Of a DNA stretch of 64,000 bases, positions 44,377 to 52,391 are shown in pieces (within the stretch, counting starts at the first letter, position 1; each line of letters begins with the position of its first letter). The position numbers were made by a program, and so were the translations under genes. The notes beneath the pieces were generated by a model. The model did no database searches and was not told the DNA's origin. It was given only the letters and a program-made list of their open reading frames with translations. The stretch comes from DATBSL01 sp964561785 (lineage in GTDB: Bacteria > Acidobacteriota > Vicinamibacteria > Fen-336), in the NCBI GenBank assembly GCA_964561785.1, contig CAZLRF010000006.1, positions 51,359 through 115,358 of the forward strand, given 5' to 3'.

Positions 44377-46199
44377 TGGACACCTCCTGCGGCGGGGGCG
44401 GGGGCTTCCTCGTGGGTCGCGCGCTCCCCCGAGAGACGGACCACGCGCTCGGCGAAGGCGGCCGCGTCCTGCGGCCCGAGGTCGCCCGCCTGTCGGTGGC
44501 GCACGGACACGTTCCGAGCCTCGACTTCCTTGTCCCCCACCACGAGCATGTAGGGGACCTTCTGGACCTGGGCCTCGCGGATCCGGTAGCCCAGCTTCTC
44601 GTTGCGGTCGTCCACGTGGACGCGGACGCCGGCCTTGCGCAGCGCCTCGCCCACCTCGCGCGCGTAGGCCTGGTGCTTCTCGGTGACCGGGACGACGACG
44701 GCCTGCACCGGGGCGAGCCACAGGGGAAACGCCCCCGCGTAGTGCTCGATCAGGACCCCGAAGAACCGCTCCAGGCTCCCGAGGAGGGCGCGGTGCACCA
44801 TGACCGGCTGGTGGGCCTTGCCGTCCTCGCCGATGAACTCGAGCTGGAAGCGCGTCGGGTTGTGGAAGTCCACCTGGATGGTCGAGCACTGCCAGGCGCG
44901 GTCGAGCGAGTCCTTGATCTTGATGTCGATCTTCGGGCCGTAGAAGACGCCCTCGCCGGGGTCGACCACGTACGGCAGCCCGCGCGACTCGAGCGCCTTG
45001 CGCAGCGCGCCGGTCGCGACCTCCCACTCCTCGTCGCTGCCGCTCGCCTTCTCCGGCCTCGTCGAGAGATAGATGTCGTAGCGGTCGAAGCCGAAGGTGC
45101 GCAGGATGTTCGTGACGAAGTCGAGCACGCGGAGGATCTCGTCCTCGAGCTGGTCGGGCCGGCAGAAGATGTGGGCATCGTCCTGGGTGAAGCCACGGAC
45201 CCGCATCAGGCCGTGCAGGACGCCCGAGCGCTCGAACCGGTACACCGTCCCGAGCTCCGCCCAGCGATACGGCAGGTCGCGGTAGCTGCGCAGCCGCGAC
45301 TTGTAGATCGTCAGGTGGAACGGGCAGTTCATCGGCTTGAGCTGATACTCGACGTTCTCGATCTCGATCGGCGAGTACATGTTCGCCTTGTAGTACTCGG
45401 TGTGGCCGCTCGTCTTCCACAGGTCGAGCCGCGCGATGTGGGGGGAGTACACGAGATCGTAGCCGCCCGCGAGGTGCTCGTCGCGCCAGTAGTCCTCGAT
45501 CTGCTTGCGGACGAAGCCCCCTTTCGGGTGCCACAGGACGAGGCCGGCCCCCGTCTCGTCGGCGATCGAGAACAGGTCGAGCTCGCGCCCGAGCTTGCGG
45601 TGGTCGCGGCGCTTCGCCTCCTCGAGGCGGAAGAGGTGCTGGTCCAGCTCCTCCTTCGTGAAGAAGGCGTACCCGTAGATGCGCTGCATCGACGGGTTGC
45701 CCTCCTTGCCTTTCCAGTAGGCGGCGGCGGGCTCGGCCTTGAGCTTGAAGGCCTTGATCTCCTTCGTCGACGGGAGGTGCGGCCCCAGGCAGAAGTCGAC
45801 GAACTCCCCCATCGTGTAGCACTGCACGGGGTCGCCCGCCTTTTCCCGGATGAGCTCGCACTTCAGCGTCTGGCCCTTCTTCGCGAAGAGCTCGAGCGCC
45901 TCGGCCTTGGGAAGGAGCTTCTTCTCGATCGGCCGGTTCTGCTTCACGATGTGCGCCATCCTCTTCTCGATGGCGACGAGGTCCTCGGGCGTGAACGGCT
46001 TCGTCACGAGGAAGTCGTAGAAGAAGCCGTCCTCCGTGGGCGGCCCGATCCCGCACTGCGCGTCGGGGAAGAGCTCCGTCACCGCCGCGGCCAGGAGGTG
46101 GGCGGACGAGTGGCGGTAGATCTCGATCGGGGAGTCGGCGGGCTTCGTCTCGCCGGAGGGACCTGTCGCGTCGAGGGGAGGGGCGCTCGGCGACGACAT
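44373..46199 (-). CDS. thrS: Threonyl-tRNA synthetase lacking the TGS domain
   Basis: 608 residues. It begins with about 25 variable residues and then immediately the editing (SAD) domain: IEIYRHSSAHLLAAAV (H-x3-H) and the later CLGPHLPS metal-site motif. The N-terminal TGS domain of about 60 residues, usual in bacterial ThrRS, is absent. The catalytic core has MNCPFHLTIYKS, RYRFERSGVLHGL-type sequence (VYRFERSGVLHGLMRVRGFTQ) and ENVEYQLKP, then an anticodon-binding domain (VVPVTEKHQAYAREVGEAL). tRNA-Val lies 64 bases upstream, leaving no room for a longer N-terminus. The stop overlaps infC. Confidence 0.95.
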   Translation of the reverse strand: MSSPSAPPLDATGPSGETKPADSPIEIYRHSSAHLLAAAVTELFPDAQCGIGPPTEDGFFYDFLVTKPFTPEDLVAIEKRMAHIVKQNRPIEKKLLPKAEALELFAKKGQTLKCELIREKAGDPVQCYTMGEFVDFCLGPHLPSTKEIKAFKLKAEPAAAYWKGKEGNPSMQRIYGYAFFTKEELDQHLFRLEEAKRRDHRKLGRELDLFSIADETGAGLVLWHPKGGFVRKQIEDYWRDEHLAGGYDLVYSPHIARLDLWKTSGHTEYYKANMYSPIEIENVEYQLKPMNCPFHLTIYKSRLRSYRDLPYRWAELGTVYRFERSGVLHGLMRVRGFTQDDAHIFCRPDQLEDEILRVLDFVTNILRTFGFDRYDIYLSTRPEKASGSDEEWEVATGALRKALESRGLPYVVDPGEGVFYGPKIDIKIKDSLDRAWQCSTIQVDFHNPTRFQLEFIGEDGKAHQPVMVHRALLGSLERFFGVLIEHYAGAFPLWLAPVQAVVVPVTEKHQAYAREVGEALRKAGVRVHVDDRNEKLGYRIREAQVQKVPYMLVVGDKEVEARNVSVRHRQAGDLGPQDAAAFAERVVRLSGERATHEEAPAPAAGGVQ

Positions 46200-46237
46200 C
46201 AGGATTCGATCAGCATGACAGGTCCGTTGCTCTCCTC

Positions 46238-46265
46238 GGGCCGAAAGGCCCAGCCCTGCGGGCTG
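46238..46265 (-). repeat. Two adjacent hairpins after tRNA-Val
   Basis: Reading on the minus strand, CAGCCC-GCA-GGGCTG starts at the tRNA CCA end and is followed by GGGCC-TTTC-GGCCC. Neither is followed by a T-tract. They may separate tRNA processing from thrS mRNA or act as a weak terminator. Confidence 0.45.
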
Positions 46266-46338
46266 GTAGGCGCGGGTGGAATTGAACCACCGACCTCTTC
46301 CGTGTCAAGGAAGCGCTCTACCACTGAGCCACGCGCCT
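46264..46338 (-). tRNA. tRNA-Val (GAC)
   Basis: A complete cloverleaf on the minus strand: acceptor AGGCGCG/CGCGCCT (5' end 46338), a D arm with GGTAGAGC, anticodon stem CTTCC/GGAAG with GAC in the loop, a T arm GGTGG-TTCAATT-CCACC, discriminator A and encoded CCA. Length is 75. It is the first gene of the thrS-infC-pheST block and has a strong upstream promoter. Confidence 0.95.
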
Positions 46339-46354
46339 TCCGGCCGGAAAAGCG

Positions 46355-46383
46355 AAGCTACCAGAGAGATTACGGGGTGTCAA
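46355..46383 (-). promoter_or_regulatory. Promoter of tRNA-Val
   Basis: Minus strand TTGACA (46383-46378), a 17-base spacer and TAGCTT (46360-46355). It may also drive thrS and the genes below by read-through. Confidence 0.7.
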
Positions 46384-46471
46384 TGCGTTCGACCCGGTAG
46401 GACCCGCGGTTTCGTGCCCGGGCCGCGGGCGGACGAAAGGTGCTCGACGGGGGCCCGGAGCGGCGCTGCGG

Positions 46472-46477
46472 TAGACT
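46472..46477 (+). promoter_or_regulatory. Candidate -10 box of the Uma2 gene (leaderless type)
   Basis: TAGACT, six bases, then the ATG at 46484. No Shine-Dalgarno sequence and no clear -35. Confidence 0.45.
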
Positions 46478-46483
46478 GGCGCC

Positions 46484-47083
46484 ATGGCCGGCAACCCCGT
46501 CAAGCTGGGGCATCCCGCGACGTACCAGGACCTGCTCGCCGTGCCGCCGCACCAGGTCGCCGAGATCCTGGACGGCGAGCTCTACGTCACCCCCCGGCCC
46601 GCGTTCCCCCACGCGTTCGCGGCGGGCATGGTGTACCGCGACGTCGTGCCGTTCCACGGCCCCGGAGGCGGCCGCCGGGGGCCGGGGGGCTGGTGGATCC
46701 TCTTCGAGCCCGAGCTGCACTTCGGGGGCGCGATCGCCGTGCCCGATCTCGCGGGCTGGAGGATCGAGCGGATGCCGGTCTTCCCGGCCGACGCCTTCTC
46801 GGAGGTCGTGCCCGACTGGGCGTGCGAGGTGGCCTCGCCCGCGACCGTCCACGTGGACCGGGTCCGCAAGATGAACCTGTACGCGCAGGTCGGGCTCTCC
46901 CACCTGTGGCTCGTCGACCCCCTCGCGCGGGTCCTCGAGGTCTACCGCCTGGAGGCGGGGCGCTGGGTCGTGGCGGGGACCTTCGGGGCCGAGGACAAGG
47001 TCCGCGCGGAGCCTTTCCCGGATCTCGAGATCGACCTCGCGGGCTGGTGGCCGCCCCTCGTCGAGCCTGGATCGGCCGGCTGA
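46484..47083 (+). CDS. Uma2 family (DUF820) putative restriction-fold endonuclease
   Basis: 199 residues. The PD-(D/E)xK-like pattern of Uma2 proteins is visible: AVPDLAGWRIER, then ACEVASPAT, then VRKMNLYAQVGLSHLWLVDP. The family is abundant in Cyanobacteria and high-GC bacteria and its role is unknown; activity as a nuclease is inferred from the fold. It stands alone here between thrS/tRNA-Val and arginase, with no toxin-antitoxin or restriction partner beside it. Confidence 0.88.
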   Translation: MAGNPVKLGHPATYQDLLAVPPHQVAEILDGELYVTPRPAFPHAFAAGMVYRDVVPFHGPGGGRRGPGGWWILFEPELHFGGAIAVPDLAGWRIERMPVFPADAFSEVVPDWACEVASPATVHVDRVRKMNLYAQVGLSHLWLVDPLARVLEVYRLEAGRWVVAGTFGAEDKVRAEPFPDLEIDLAGWWPPLVEPGSAG

Positions 47084-47131
47084 TCGGGCCCCTCGTGCCG
47101 TTCTCGTTCACGTCGGCGGCGTCGGGCCACG

Positions 47132-48046
47132 CTACAGGATCTTCTTGCCGAGGAGTGAGGTGAGCAGCTCGACGCCGAGCGCCGCCGTGCCGTTCCGGTG
47201 GTCGAGGATGGGGTTCGTCTCCACGAACTCCGCGGAGACGACCTGGCCCGTGTCCGCGAGCATCTCCATCGCGAGGTGGGCCTCGCGGTAGGACAGCCCC
47301 CCCGGCGAGGGGGTGCCCACTCCCGGGGCGTAGTCCGGGTCCATGCCGTCCATGTCGAAGCTGACGTGGATCCCCGCCGTCCCCGCGCTCGCGCGCGCGA
47401 TCGCCTCCTCCATCACCGAGCGCATCCCCCGCTCGTCGATGTCGCGCATCGTGAAGGCGCCGATGCCGGAGGCCCTGACGTTGGCGCGCTCTTCGGCGTC
47501 CACGTCGCGGATCCCCACGAGGGCCGCGCGGGAGCCGTCCACCATCGGGGAGAAGCCGGCGAGGTTCACGAGCGAGGGGGCGCCGAGGCCCAGGACCGCG
47601 GCGAGGGGCATGCCGTGGATGTTTCCGGTCGGGCTCGTCTCCGCGGTGTTCGCGTCCGCGTGGGCGTCGAACCAGACGAGTCCGAGCTTCTGCCGCCGGG
47701 CGTGGAAGTGGCGGGCGAGCCCGGCGATCGTCCCCATCGCGACGGAATGGTCGCCCCCGATCACGACCGGGGTCGTCCCCGCGGCGAGGGCCTCCCCCAC
47801 CGCGTCGCGCAGGGCCTCGCAAACCTCGAGGATCTCCCGCAGGTACTTGAGGCGCGGATCCCCGGGTCCCTGGGTCTCCTGGATCTTCGGGTGAAGGTCG
47901 CCGCGGTCCTCGACCGCGTGGCCGAGCTGCGCGATCCTCGCGTCGAGACCCGCCACGCGGAAGGCGGAGGGACCCATGTCGACGCCGCGGCGCCCGGCGC
48001 CGAGGTCGAGGGGCACGCCGATGAGGGTCACCCGCCGCTTCGCCAC
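47132..48046 (-). CDS. rocF: Arginase
   Basis: 304 residues. The binuclear manganese site is intact: GGDHSVAMG, WFDAHADANT, and SFDMDGMDPDYAPGVGTP. The N-terminus VTLIGVPLDLGAGRRGVDMGP favours arginase over agmatinase. It hydrolyses arginine to ornithine and urea. I chose the GTG at 48046, after AGAGAG; a GTG five codons earlier (48061) is possible. It is divergent from pilB across about 105 bases. Confidence 0.93.
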   Translation of the reverse strand: MAKRRVTLIGVPLDLGAGRRGVDMGPSAFRVAGLDARIAQLGHAVEDRGDLHPKIQETQGPGDPRLKYLREILEVCEALRDAVGEALAAGTTPVVIGGDHSVAMGTIAGLARHFHARRQKLGLVWFDAHADANTAETSPTGNIHGMPLAAVLGLGAPSLVNLAGFSPMVDGSRAALVGIRDVDAEERANVRASGIGAFTMRDIDERGMRSVMEEAIARASAGTAGIHVSFDMDGMDPDYAPGVGTPSPGGLSYREAHLAMEMLADTGQVVSAEFVETNPILDHRNGTAALGVELLTSLLGKKIL

Positions 48047-48109
48047 GCTCTCTCTTCTCACGGGACGAAGGGCACGCTAGCACGCTTGCCCGCCGCCGGG
48101 CAAAGCCGT

Positions 48110-48138
48110 TTGACGCCCCCGGGGGCCGCTCCCATAAT
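48110..48138 (+). promoter_or_regulatory. Promoter of the PilB/GspE ATPase gene
   Basis: TTGACG (48110-48115), a 17-base spacer and CATAAT (48133-48138), with the start predicted about 8 bases before the ATG at 48153. Confidence 0.6.
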
Positions 48139-48152
48139 CCGACGAGCGGCCC

Positions 48153-50129
48153 ATGGCCATTCCCACGGCGAGGAAGACCGCACCCGCGACGCTCCCCGGC
48201 ACGCCCGAGCTCCTGGCGCTCCTCGTCGAGCGCGGGGTGCTCTCCGTCGACGACGCCGACGCCGTGCGCCGTGCGCAGCGCGCGAGCGGGTCCACGACCG
48301 AGCAGGCCGTGACGCAGCTCGGGCTCGTGACCGACGTGCAGATCGCGCAGGCCCTCGCCGCCCACGCCGGGCTGCCCTACGTCAAGATCAACCCCCTCGA
48401 CCTCGACCTCGACGTGGTCACGAAGTCGATCCCCGAGGTCTTCGCGAGCCGCAACGGGCTCGTGGCGATCGCCCGCACCGGCGACCGCGTCACGATCGCC
48501 GTCCACGACCCCTTCGCCCCGTTCCCCGAGGAGGACATCCGCCGGGTCACCCGCTGCCGCCACGTGGACCGCGTGGTCGCGACCCGGGCGGACGTCGACT
48601 CGATCAACAAGAGCTTCTACAAGCTCAAGGCCAGCCTGCGCGACGCGAAGAAGGAGCTCGAGGAGAGCCGTACGGTCCCGGTGGTCGACCTCGGGAACCT
48701 CGAGCAGCTCTCCTCCTCGGACAAGAGCCTCGACGCCGGCGTCGCCAAGGCCCTCGACCAGCTCCTCGACGAGGCGTTCCGGTTGCGGGCCTCGGACATC
48801 CACTTCGAGCCCAAGCGCGAGCGGACGCTCGTCCGCCTCCGGATCGACGGGGTGCTGCAGGAGATGCACGCGATCCCCAAGATCGTCTACGAGGCCCTCG
48901 TCTCCCGGCTCAAGGTCCTCGCCGGCGCCAACCTCGCGGAGAAGAGGCGGCCCCAGGACGGGCGGATCAAGCGCGAGCGATGGGAGGCCGGGTCGGGGAA
49001 GGTGAAGACCGTGGGGCGCTCGTCCACGATCGTGGAGGCCCGGCCGGGCGGCGGCGCGTTCGCCCCCGTGTCGGTCGGGGACACGATCCAGGTGACCGGC
49101 ACGGACGGCGTCGAGCGCCAGCTCCAGGTGGTGGCGAAGGGCTCGGGCGCCTCGCTGACCGTCTCCGACGAGGTGGCCCTCGTCTCCCCCGGCGGCCACG
49201 CCTTCAAGTGGAAGAAGAAGGACTCCGACGTGGAGCTGCGCGTCAGCACGATGCCCACCGCCTTCGGCGAGAAGGCGGTGCTGCGCATCTTCGACCCCGA
49301 GGTCCTGCTCAAGAGCGTCGACGAGCTCGGGCTGTCCCCCCACGACGCGCCGAAGTTCCGGGACTTCATCTCGCGTCCCACCGGGATCATCCTCGTCACC
49401 GGACCCACCGGGAGCGGGAAGACGACCACCCTCTACTCGGTCCTCAAGCACCTCTCGCGGCCCGAGGTCAACATCGTCACCATCGAGGACCCGGTCGAGA
49501 TGGTCTTCGAAGAGTTCAACCAGGTGCAGGTCCGGCCCCAGATCGACATCACGTTCGCCGCCGCGCTGCGCACGGTGCTGCGCCAGGACCCCGACATCAT
49601 CATGGTCGGGGAGATCCGCGACGCCGAGACGGCCGACTACGCGGTCCAGGCCGCCCTCACCGGCCACCTCGTGCTGTCGACCCTGCACACGAACGACGCG
49701 CCCTCGTCGATCACGCGGCTGCTCGACCTCGGGGTCCCCCACTTCCTCATCACCTCGACCCTCATCGGCGTCGTGGCCCAGCGCCTCGTGCGCGAGAACT
49801 GCCCCCACTGCTCGGAGGAGTACGACCCGGGCGAGGAGGAGGCGGCGGCGATGAAGATCCCGTTCGAGAAGCTCAAGCCCTACCGCTTCCGGAGGGGGAA
49901 GGGCTGCCTCCACTGCCGCGAGACCGGCTACCTCGGCCGCACCGGCATCTACGAGATCCTCCCCATGACGGAGAAGATCCGGCGGCTCGTCTCGCAGCAG
50001 GCGGGCTCGCTGGAGATCTTCAAGGCCGCCCGGGAGGAGGGGCTTCGGACCCTCAAGGAGGCGGCGATCGAGAAGGTCTTCCGCGGGGTGACGACCACCG
50101 CGGAGATGGTGCGGGTGACCGGAAAATGA
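48153..50129 (+). CDS. PilB/GspE-type secretion ATPase with an insertion in the N2 domain
   Basis: 658 residues. Order: an N1 (MshEN-like) domain at about 20-160 and an N2 domain (ASDIHFEPKRERTLVRLRIDG) from about 210. An extra beta-rich, Gly/Val-rich stretch lies at about 276-358, between DGRIKRE and VELRVSTMPTAFGEKAVLRI, where relatives have about ten residues. Walker A is GPTGSGKTTTLYS (about 415). The Asp box, Walker B (DPDIIMVGEIRDAETADYA) and His box follow, and the tetracysteine zinc motif is CPHC and CLHC near the C-terminus. It powers type IV pilus or type II secretion assembly. No other pilus genes are adjacent. It overlaps the SDR gene as ATGA. Confidence 0.93.
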   Translation: MAIPTARKTAPATLPGTPELLALLVERGVLSVDDADAVRRAQRASGSTTEQAVTQLGLVTDVQIAQALAAHAGLPYVKINPLDLDLDVVTKSIPEVFASRNGLVAIARTGDRVTIAVHDPFAPFPEEDIRRVTRCRHVDRVVATRADVDSINKSFYKLKASLRDAKKELEESRTVPVVDLGNLEQLSSSDKSLDAGVAKALDQLLDEAFRLRASDIHFEPKRERTLVRLRIDGVLQEMHAIPKIVYEALVSRLKVLAGANLAEKRRPQDGRIKRERWEAGSGKVKTVGRSSTIVEARPGGGAFAPVSVGDTIQVTGTDGVERQLQVVAKGSGASLTVSDEVALVSPGGHAFKWKKKDSDVELRVSTMPTAFGEKAVLRIFDPEVLLKSVDELGLSPHDAPKFRDFISRPTGIILVTGPTGSGKTTTLYSVLKHLSRPEVNIVTIEDPVEMVFEEFNQVQVRPQIDITFAAALRTVLRQDPDIIMVGEIRDAETADYAVQAALTGHLVLSTLHTNDAPSSITRLLDLGVPHFLITSTLIGVVAQRLVRENCPHCSEEYDPGEEEAAAMKIPFEKLKPYRFRRGKGCLHCRETGYLGRTGIYEILPMTEKIRRLVSQQAGSLEIFKAAREEGLRTLKEAAIEKVFRGVTTTAEMVRVTGK

Positions 50130-50881
50130 AAGACGACGGCCTGCGGGGCAGGGTCTTCCTCGTCACGGGCAGCGGACGGGGCCTCGGGGCCGCGCTCGCC
50201 CGCGCCGCGGGCGCCGAGCGGGCGCGGGTGGTGGTGAACTGCCGGCGCGACGCGCGCGAGGCGGACGCGGTCGCGGAGGAGGTTCGCCGGGCGGGGGGCG
50301 AGGCCCTCGCCCTCTCCGGGGACGTGACCGACTTCGAGGAGGCCCGCGTCCTCGTCGAGCGCGTGGTCGCCGAGTGGGGGCGCATCGACGTGCTCGTCAA
50401 CACCGTGGGCGCGTTCCACTGGAACCCCCTCGTCGAGGTCGAGCCCGCGGAGTGGCGCCGCGTGGTCGCGACGAACCTCGACTCGGTCTTCCACATGTGC
50501 CGGCTGGTGGTGCCCCGCATGCGCGAGCGGCGCTTCGGCCGGATCGTGAACTTCGCGGCGGTCGGGGCGGCGGGCACGCTCGGCGAGCCGGAGATGGCCG
50601 CCTACTCGGCGGCCAAGGCCGGAGTCGTGGCCCTCTCCCGGGCGCTCGCCCTCGAGGAGGCCCGCTGCGGGATCACCGTGAACGTCGTCGCTCCGGGCCT
50701 CCTGCGCGACGAGAGCGGAGGCAAGGCGTCGGCCGCGGACGAGCGGCTCGGCGAGCGCGTCCCCGTCGGCCACCCCGGCCGCGCCGCCGACGTCGTGCGG
50801 GCCGTGCTGTTCTTCGCCTCTCCCGCCGCGGACTTCGTCACCGGCCAGGTCATCGAGGTGGCCGGGGGCAGCCGCGCCTGA
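50126..50881 (+). CDS. Short-chain dehydrogenase/reductase family protein (FabG-like), catalytic Ser apparently missing
   Basis: 251 residues. The cofactor motif TGSGRGLG and the Y-x3-K pair (YSAAKAG) are present, and ITVNVVAPGLL is the usual SDR segment. The region that normally carries the catalytic Ser (GRIVNFAAVGAAGTLG) contains none: it has Ala or Gly where ISS or GS is expected. The NNAG motif is also altered (NTVGA). It may have a modified activity. Coupling to the secretion ATPase by ATGA overlap is unexplained. Confidence 0.88.
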   Translation: MKDDGLRGRVFLVTGSGRGLGAALARAAGAERARVVVNCRRDAREADAVAEEVRRAGGEALALSGDVTDFEEARVLVERVVAEWGRIDVLVNTVGAFHWNPLVEVEPAEWRRVVATNLDSVFHMCRLVVPRMRERRFGRIVNFAAVGAAGTLGEPEMAAYSAAKAGVVALSRALALEEARCGITVNVVAPGLLRDESGGKASAADERLGERVPVGHPGRAADVVRAVLFFASPAADFVTGQVIEVAGGSRA

Positions 50882-50890
50882 CCGCGGCGC

Positions 50891-51466
50891 CTACTCCTCC
50901 GCGAACACGCGGGCGGTGAACGCGGCGAGCTCGGCCGCGGGGTCCCGCCACGCCTCCGGGGGAAGCCCCGCCTTCGCGCACAGGCGGACGAGGAACGTCT
51001 CCTTGTCCCACCCGTGCTCGACCGGCACCTGGGGGAGGAGCACGCCGCGACGTCCCCCCCGGCCGATGAGCAGCCCGTGGCGCCCCACGACCACGTCCTC
51101 CGGCCGGATCGGCTCGAGCGGAGACAGCACGGAGATCTCGAGGCGCACCCCGGGCAGCTCCGGCGCTCGCAGCGGCGCGAAGCGGCCGTCCTCGAACGCG
51201 GCGGCCACCGCCATCCGCGCCACCGTCGCCACGAGCGGCTCCTCCGAGCGCATCGTCCCCACGCAGCCACGCAGCTCCCCGTCGCTCCGCCGGTGCAGGC
51301 TCACGAAGGCCCCCTGCGGCCGCAGGAGACCGCCCTGCGCGGCCGGCAGCCGCGGCGCGCGGCCCTCGAGCCGGGCCGCGATCGACTCGCGCGCCGCGCC
51401 GAGCAGGGCGCGCTCCTCCTCGGCGGTCAGCTCGGCGGGGGGCGCTCCGACGGCGATCGCGCTCAC
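50891..51466 (-). CDS. amrA: AMMECR1 domain protein (AmmeMemoRadiSam system protein A)
   Basis: 191 residues of the AMMECR1 family, with LRGCVGTMRSEEPLVATVARMA and ARMAVAAAFEDGRFAPL, and the C-terminal GVLLPQVPVEHGWDKETFL. The GTG start overlaps the Memo-like gene stop as GTGA. Bacterial AMMECR1 and Memo genes commonly cluster with a radical-SAM gene; none is adjacent here. The biochemical role is unknown. Confidence 0.92.
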   Translation of the reverse strand: MSAIAVGAPPAELTAEEERALLGAARESIAARLEGRAPRLPAAQGGLLRPQGAFVSLHRRSDGELRGCVGTMRSEEPLVATVARMAVAAAFEDGRFAPLRAPELPGVRLEISVLSPLEPIRPEDVVVGRHGLLIGRGGRRGVLLPQVPVEHGWDKETFLVRLCAKAGLPPEAWRDPAAELAAFTARVFAEE

Positions 51467-52302
51467 GCCTGCGCCGTGAGGACCGCGGACAGGTAGCCCA
51501 CCACGTGGCTCTTGTCCCGCTCCCCCACGTCCCCGCTGTCGGCGTACCGCAGAACGGTCGCCCGGTCGGCGCCGAGAGCCCGGGCCGCCTTGAGGACCGC
51601 GACCACGGGCCCGCCCCCGCAGGCCACGTTGTGGTGCGTCTCCAGCCTCCGCATCAGGCCCTCGTCGTCGAACCGCTCGACCGCGTCCACGACCAGGGCG
51701 TCGAGCCGGTTGGCGACGGAGGCGGGCTGGTAGTGGGAGAGGTCGCTCGACGCGACGAGGACCGCCCGCCGCCCCGCCAGCACACGGGCGAGCGCCCCCG
51801 CGAGCGCCTCCACCTCCTCGCGCGACTGGCCGCCCATCAGCAGCGGAACGATCCTCGCCCCGGGGAGCACCCGCTGCAGGAAGGGCATCTGCATCTCGAG
51901 CGAGTGCTCCTGCCGGTGGACCTCGGGATCGTCGAAGGCGACGGGGGCCGCGCGCAGGAGCGCCACCGCCACGTCCTCGTCGACGTCCGCGCGGCCGAGC
52001 GGAGTCTCCCACGCTCCCCTTGCGTGAACCGCGACCCCGTCGAACGCCGCCCGGTGCGAGGGGCCGACGAGAACGACCGTCGGCGGGTCGGACGAAAGCG
52101 GGGCGAGCGCCGCGTAGCCGTGAGCGGCGACCGGGCCCGAGTAGCGCAGCCCCGCGTGCGGGCTCACGAGCCCGACGACCCGCCCCGGGACGACCGCCCG
52201 CCCCGCCGCCTCCAGGTAGCGGTCCACCTCGTGGACGATCGCCGTGGCCGTGGCCGGGTACCAGCTGCCGGCCACCGCGGCACGGCGCACCGTGCCGATC
52301 AT
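51463..52302 (-). CDS. amrB: Memo-like protein (AmmeMemoRadiSam system protein B)
   Basis: 279 residues of the MEMO1/AmmeMemoRadiSam-B family. Metal-binding residues lie in VSPHAGLRYSGPVAAHGY, the VGPSHRAAFDGVAV segment and HSLEMQMPFLQ, with SSDLSHY further on. It is related to extradiol dioxygenase-type LigB folds. The function is unknown; the human homologue is a copper-dependent redox protein. It is transcribed from a promoter positioned for a leaderless message and is coupled to the AMMECR1 gene. Confidence 0.92.
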   Translation of the reverse strand: MIGTVRRAAVAGSWYPATATAIVHEVDRYLEAAGRAVVPGRVVGLVSPHAGLRYSGPVAAHGYAALAPLSSDPPTVVLVGPSHRAAFDGVAVHARGAWETPLGRADVDEDVAVALLRAAPVAFDDPEVHRQEHSLEMQMPFLQRVLPGARIVPLLMGGQSREEVEALAGALARVLAGRRAVLVASSDLSHYQPASVANRLDALVVDAVERFDDEGLMRRLETHHNVACGGGPVVAVLKAARALGADRATVLRYADSGDVGERDKSHVVGYLSAVLTAQA

Positions 52303-52308
52303 GGCCCA

Positions 52309-52337
52309 GCTATACACCCGCTCGCCCTCCGCGACAA
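52309..52337 (-). promoter_or_regulatory. Promoter of the Memo/AMMECR1 pair (leaderless type)
   Basis: Minus strand TTGTCG (52337-52332), a 17-base spacer and TATAGC (52314-52309), then six bases and the ATG at 52302. This puts the transcription start at or next to the A of the start codon. Confidence 0.55.
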
Positions 52338-52391
52338 GGCAGCCCCGGCGCTCGGCGTCGAGACTCCGTGCCTCCGGCATCAGCCGGCCGG

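Noticed and set aside
46200..46217. A five-codon ORF (MLIES) whose TGA overlaps the thrS ATG, considered as a regulatory leader peptide
   Set aside because: No Thr codons, no attenuator structure downstream and no ribosome site; it is short enough to be chance.
46238..46265. Hairpins upstream of thrS considered as a T-box riboswitch
   Set aside because: The region is under 65 bases, lacks a specifier loop, T-box sequence and terminator, and directly follows a tRNA.
46484..47083. Uma2 gene as part of a defence or toxin-antitoxin system
   Set aside because: No partner gene, no mobile-element signs and base composition like its neighbours.
48087..48105. Inverted repeat TTGCCC / GGGCAA between arginase and pilB as an operator
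   Set aside because: Short GC-rich arms are frequent by chance here; no regulator gene adjoins and it does not overlap the pilB promoter.
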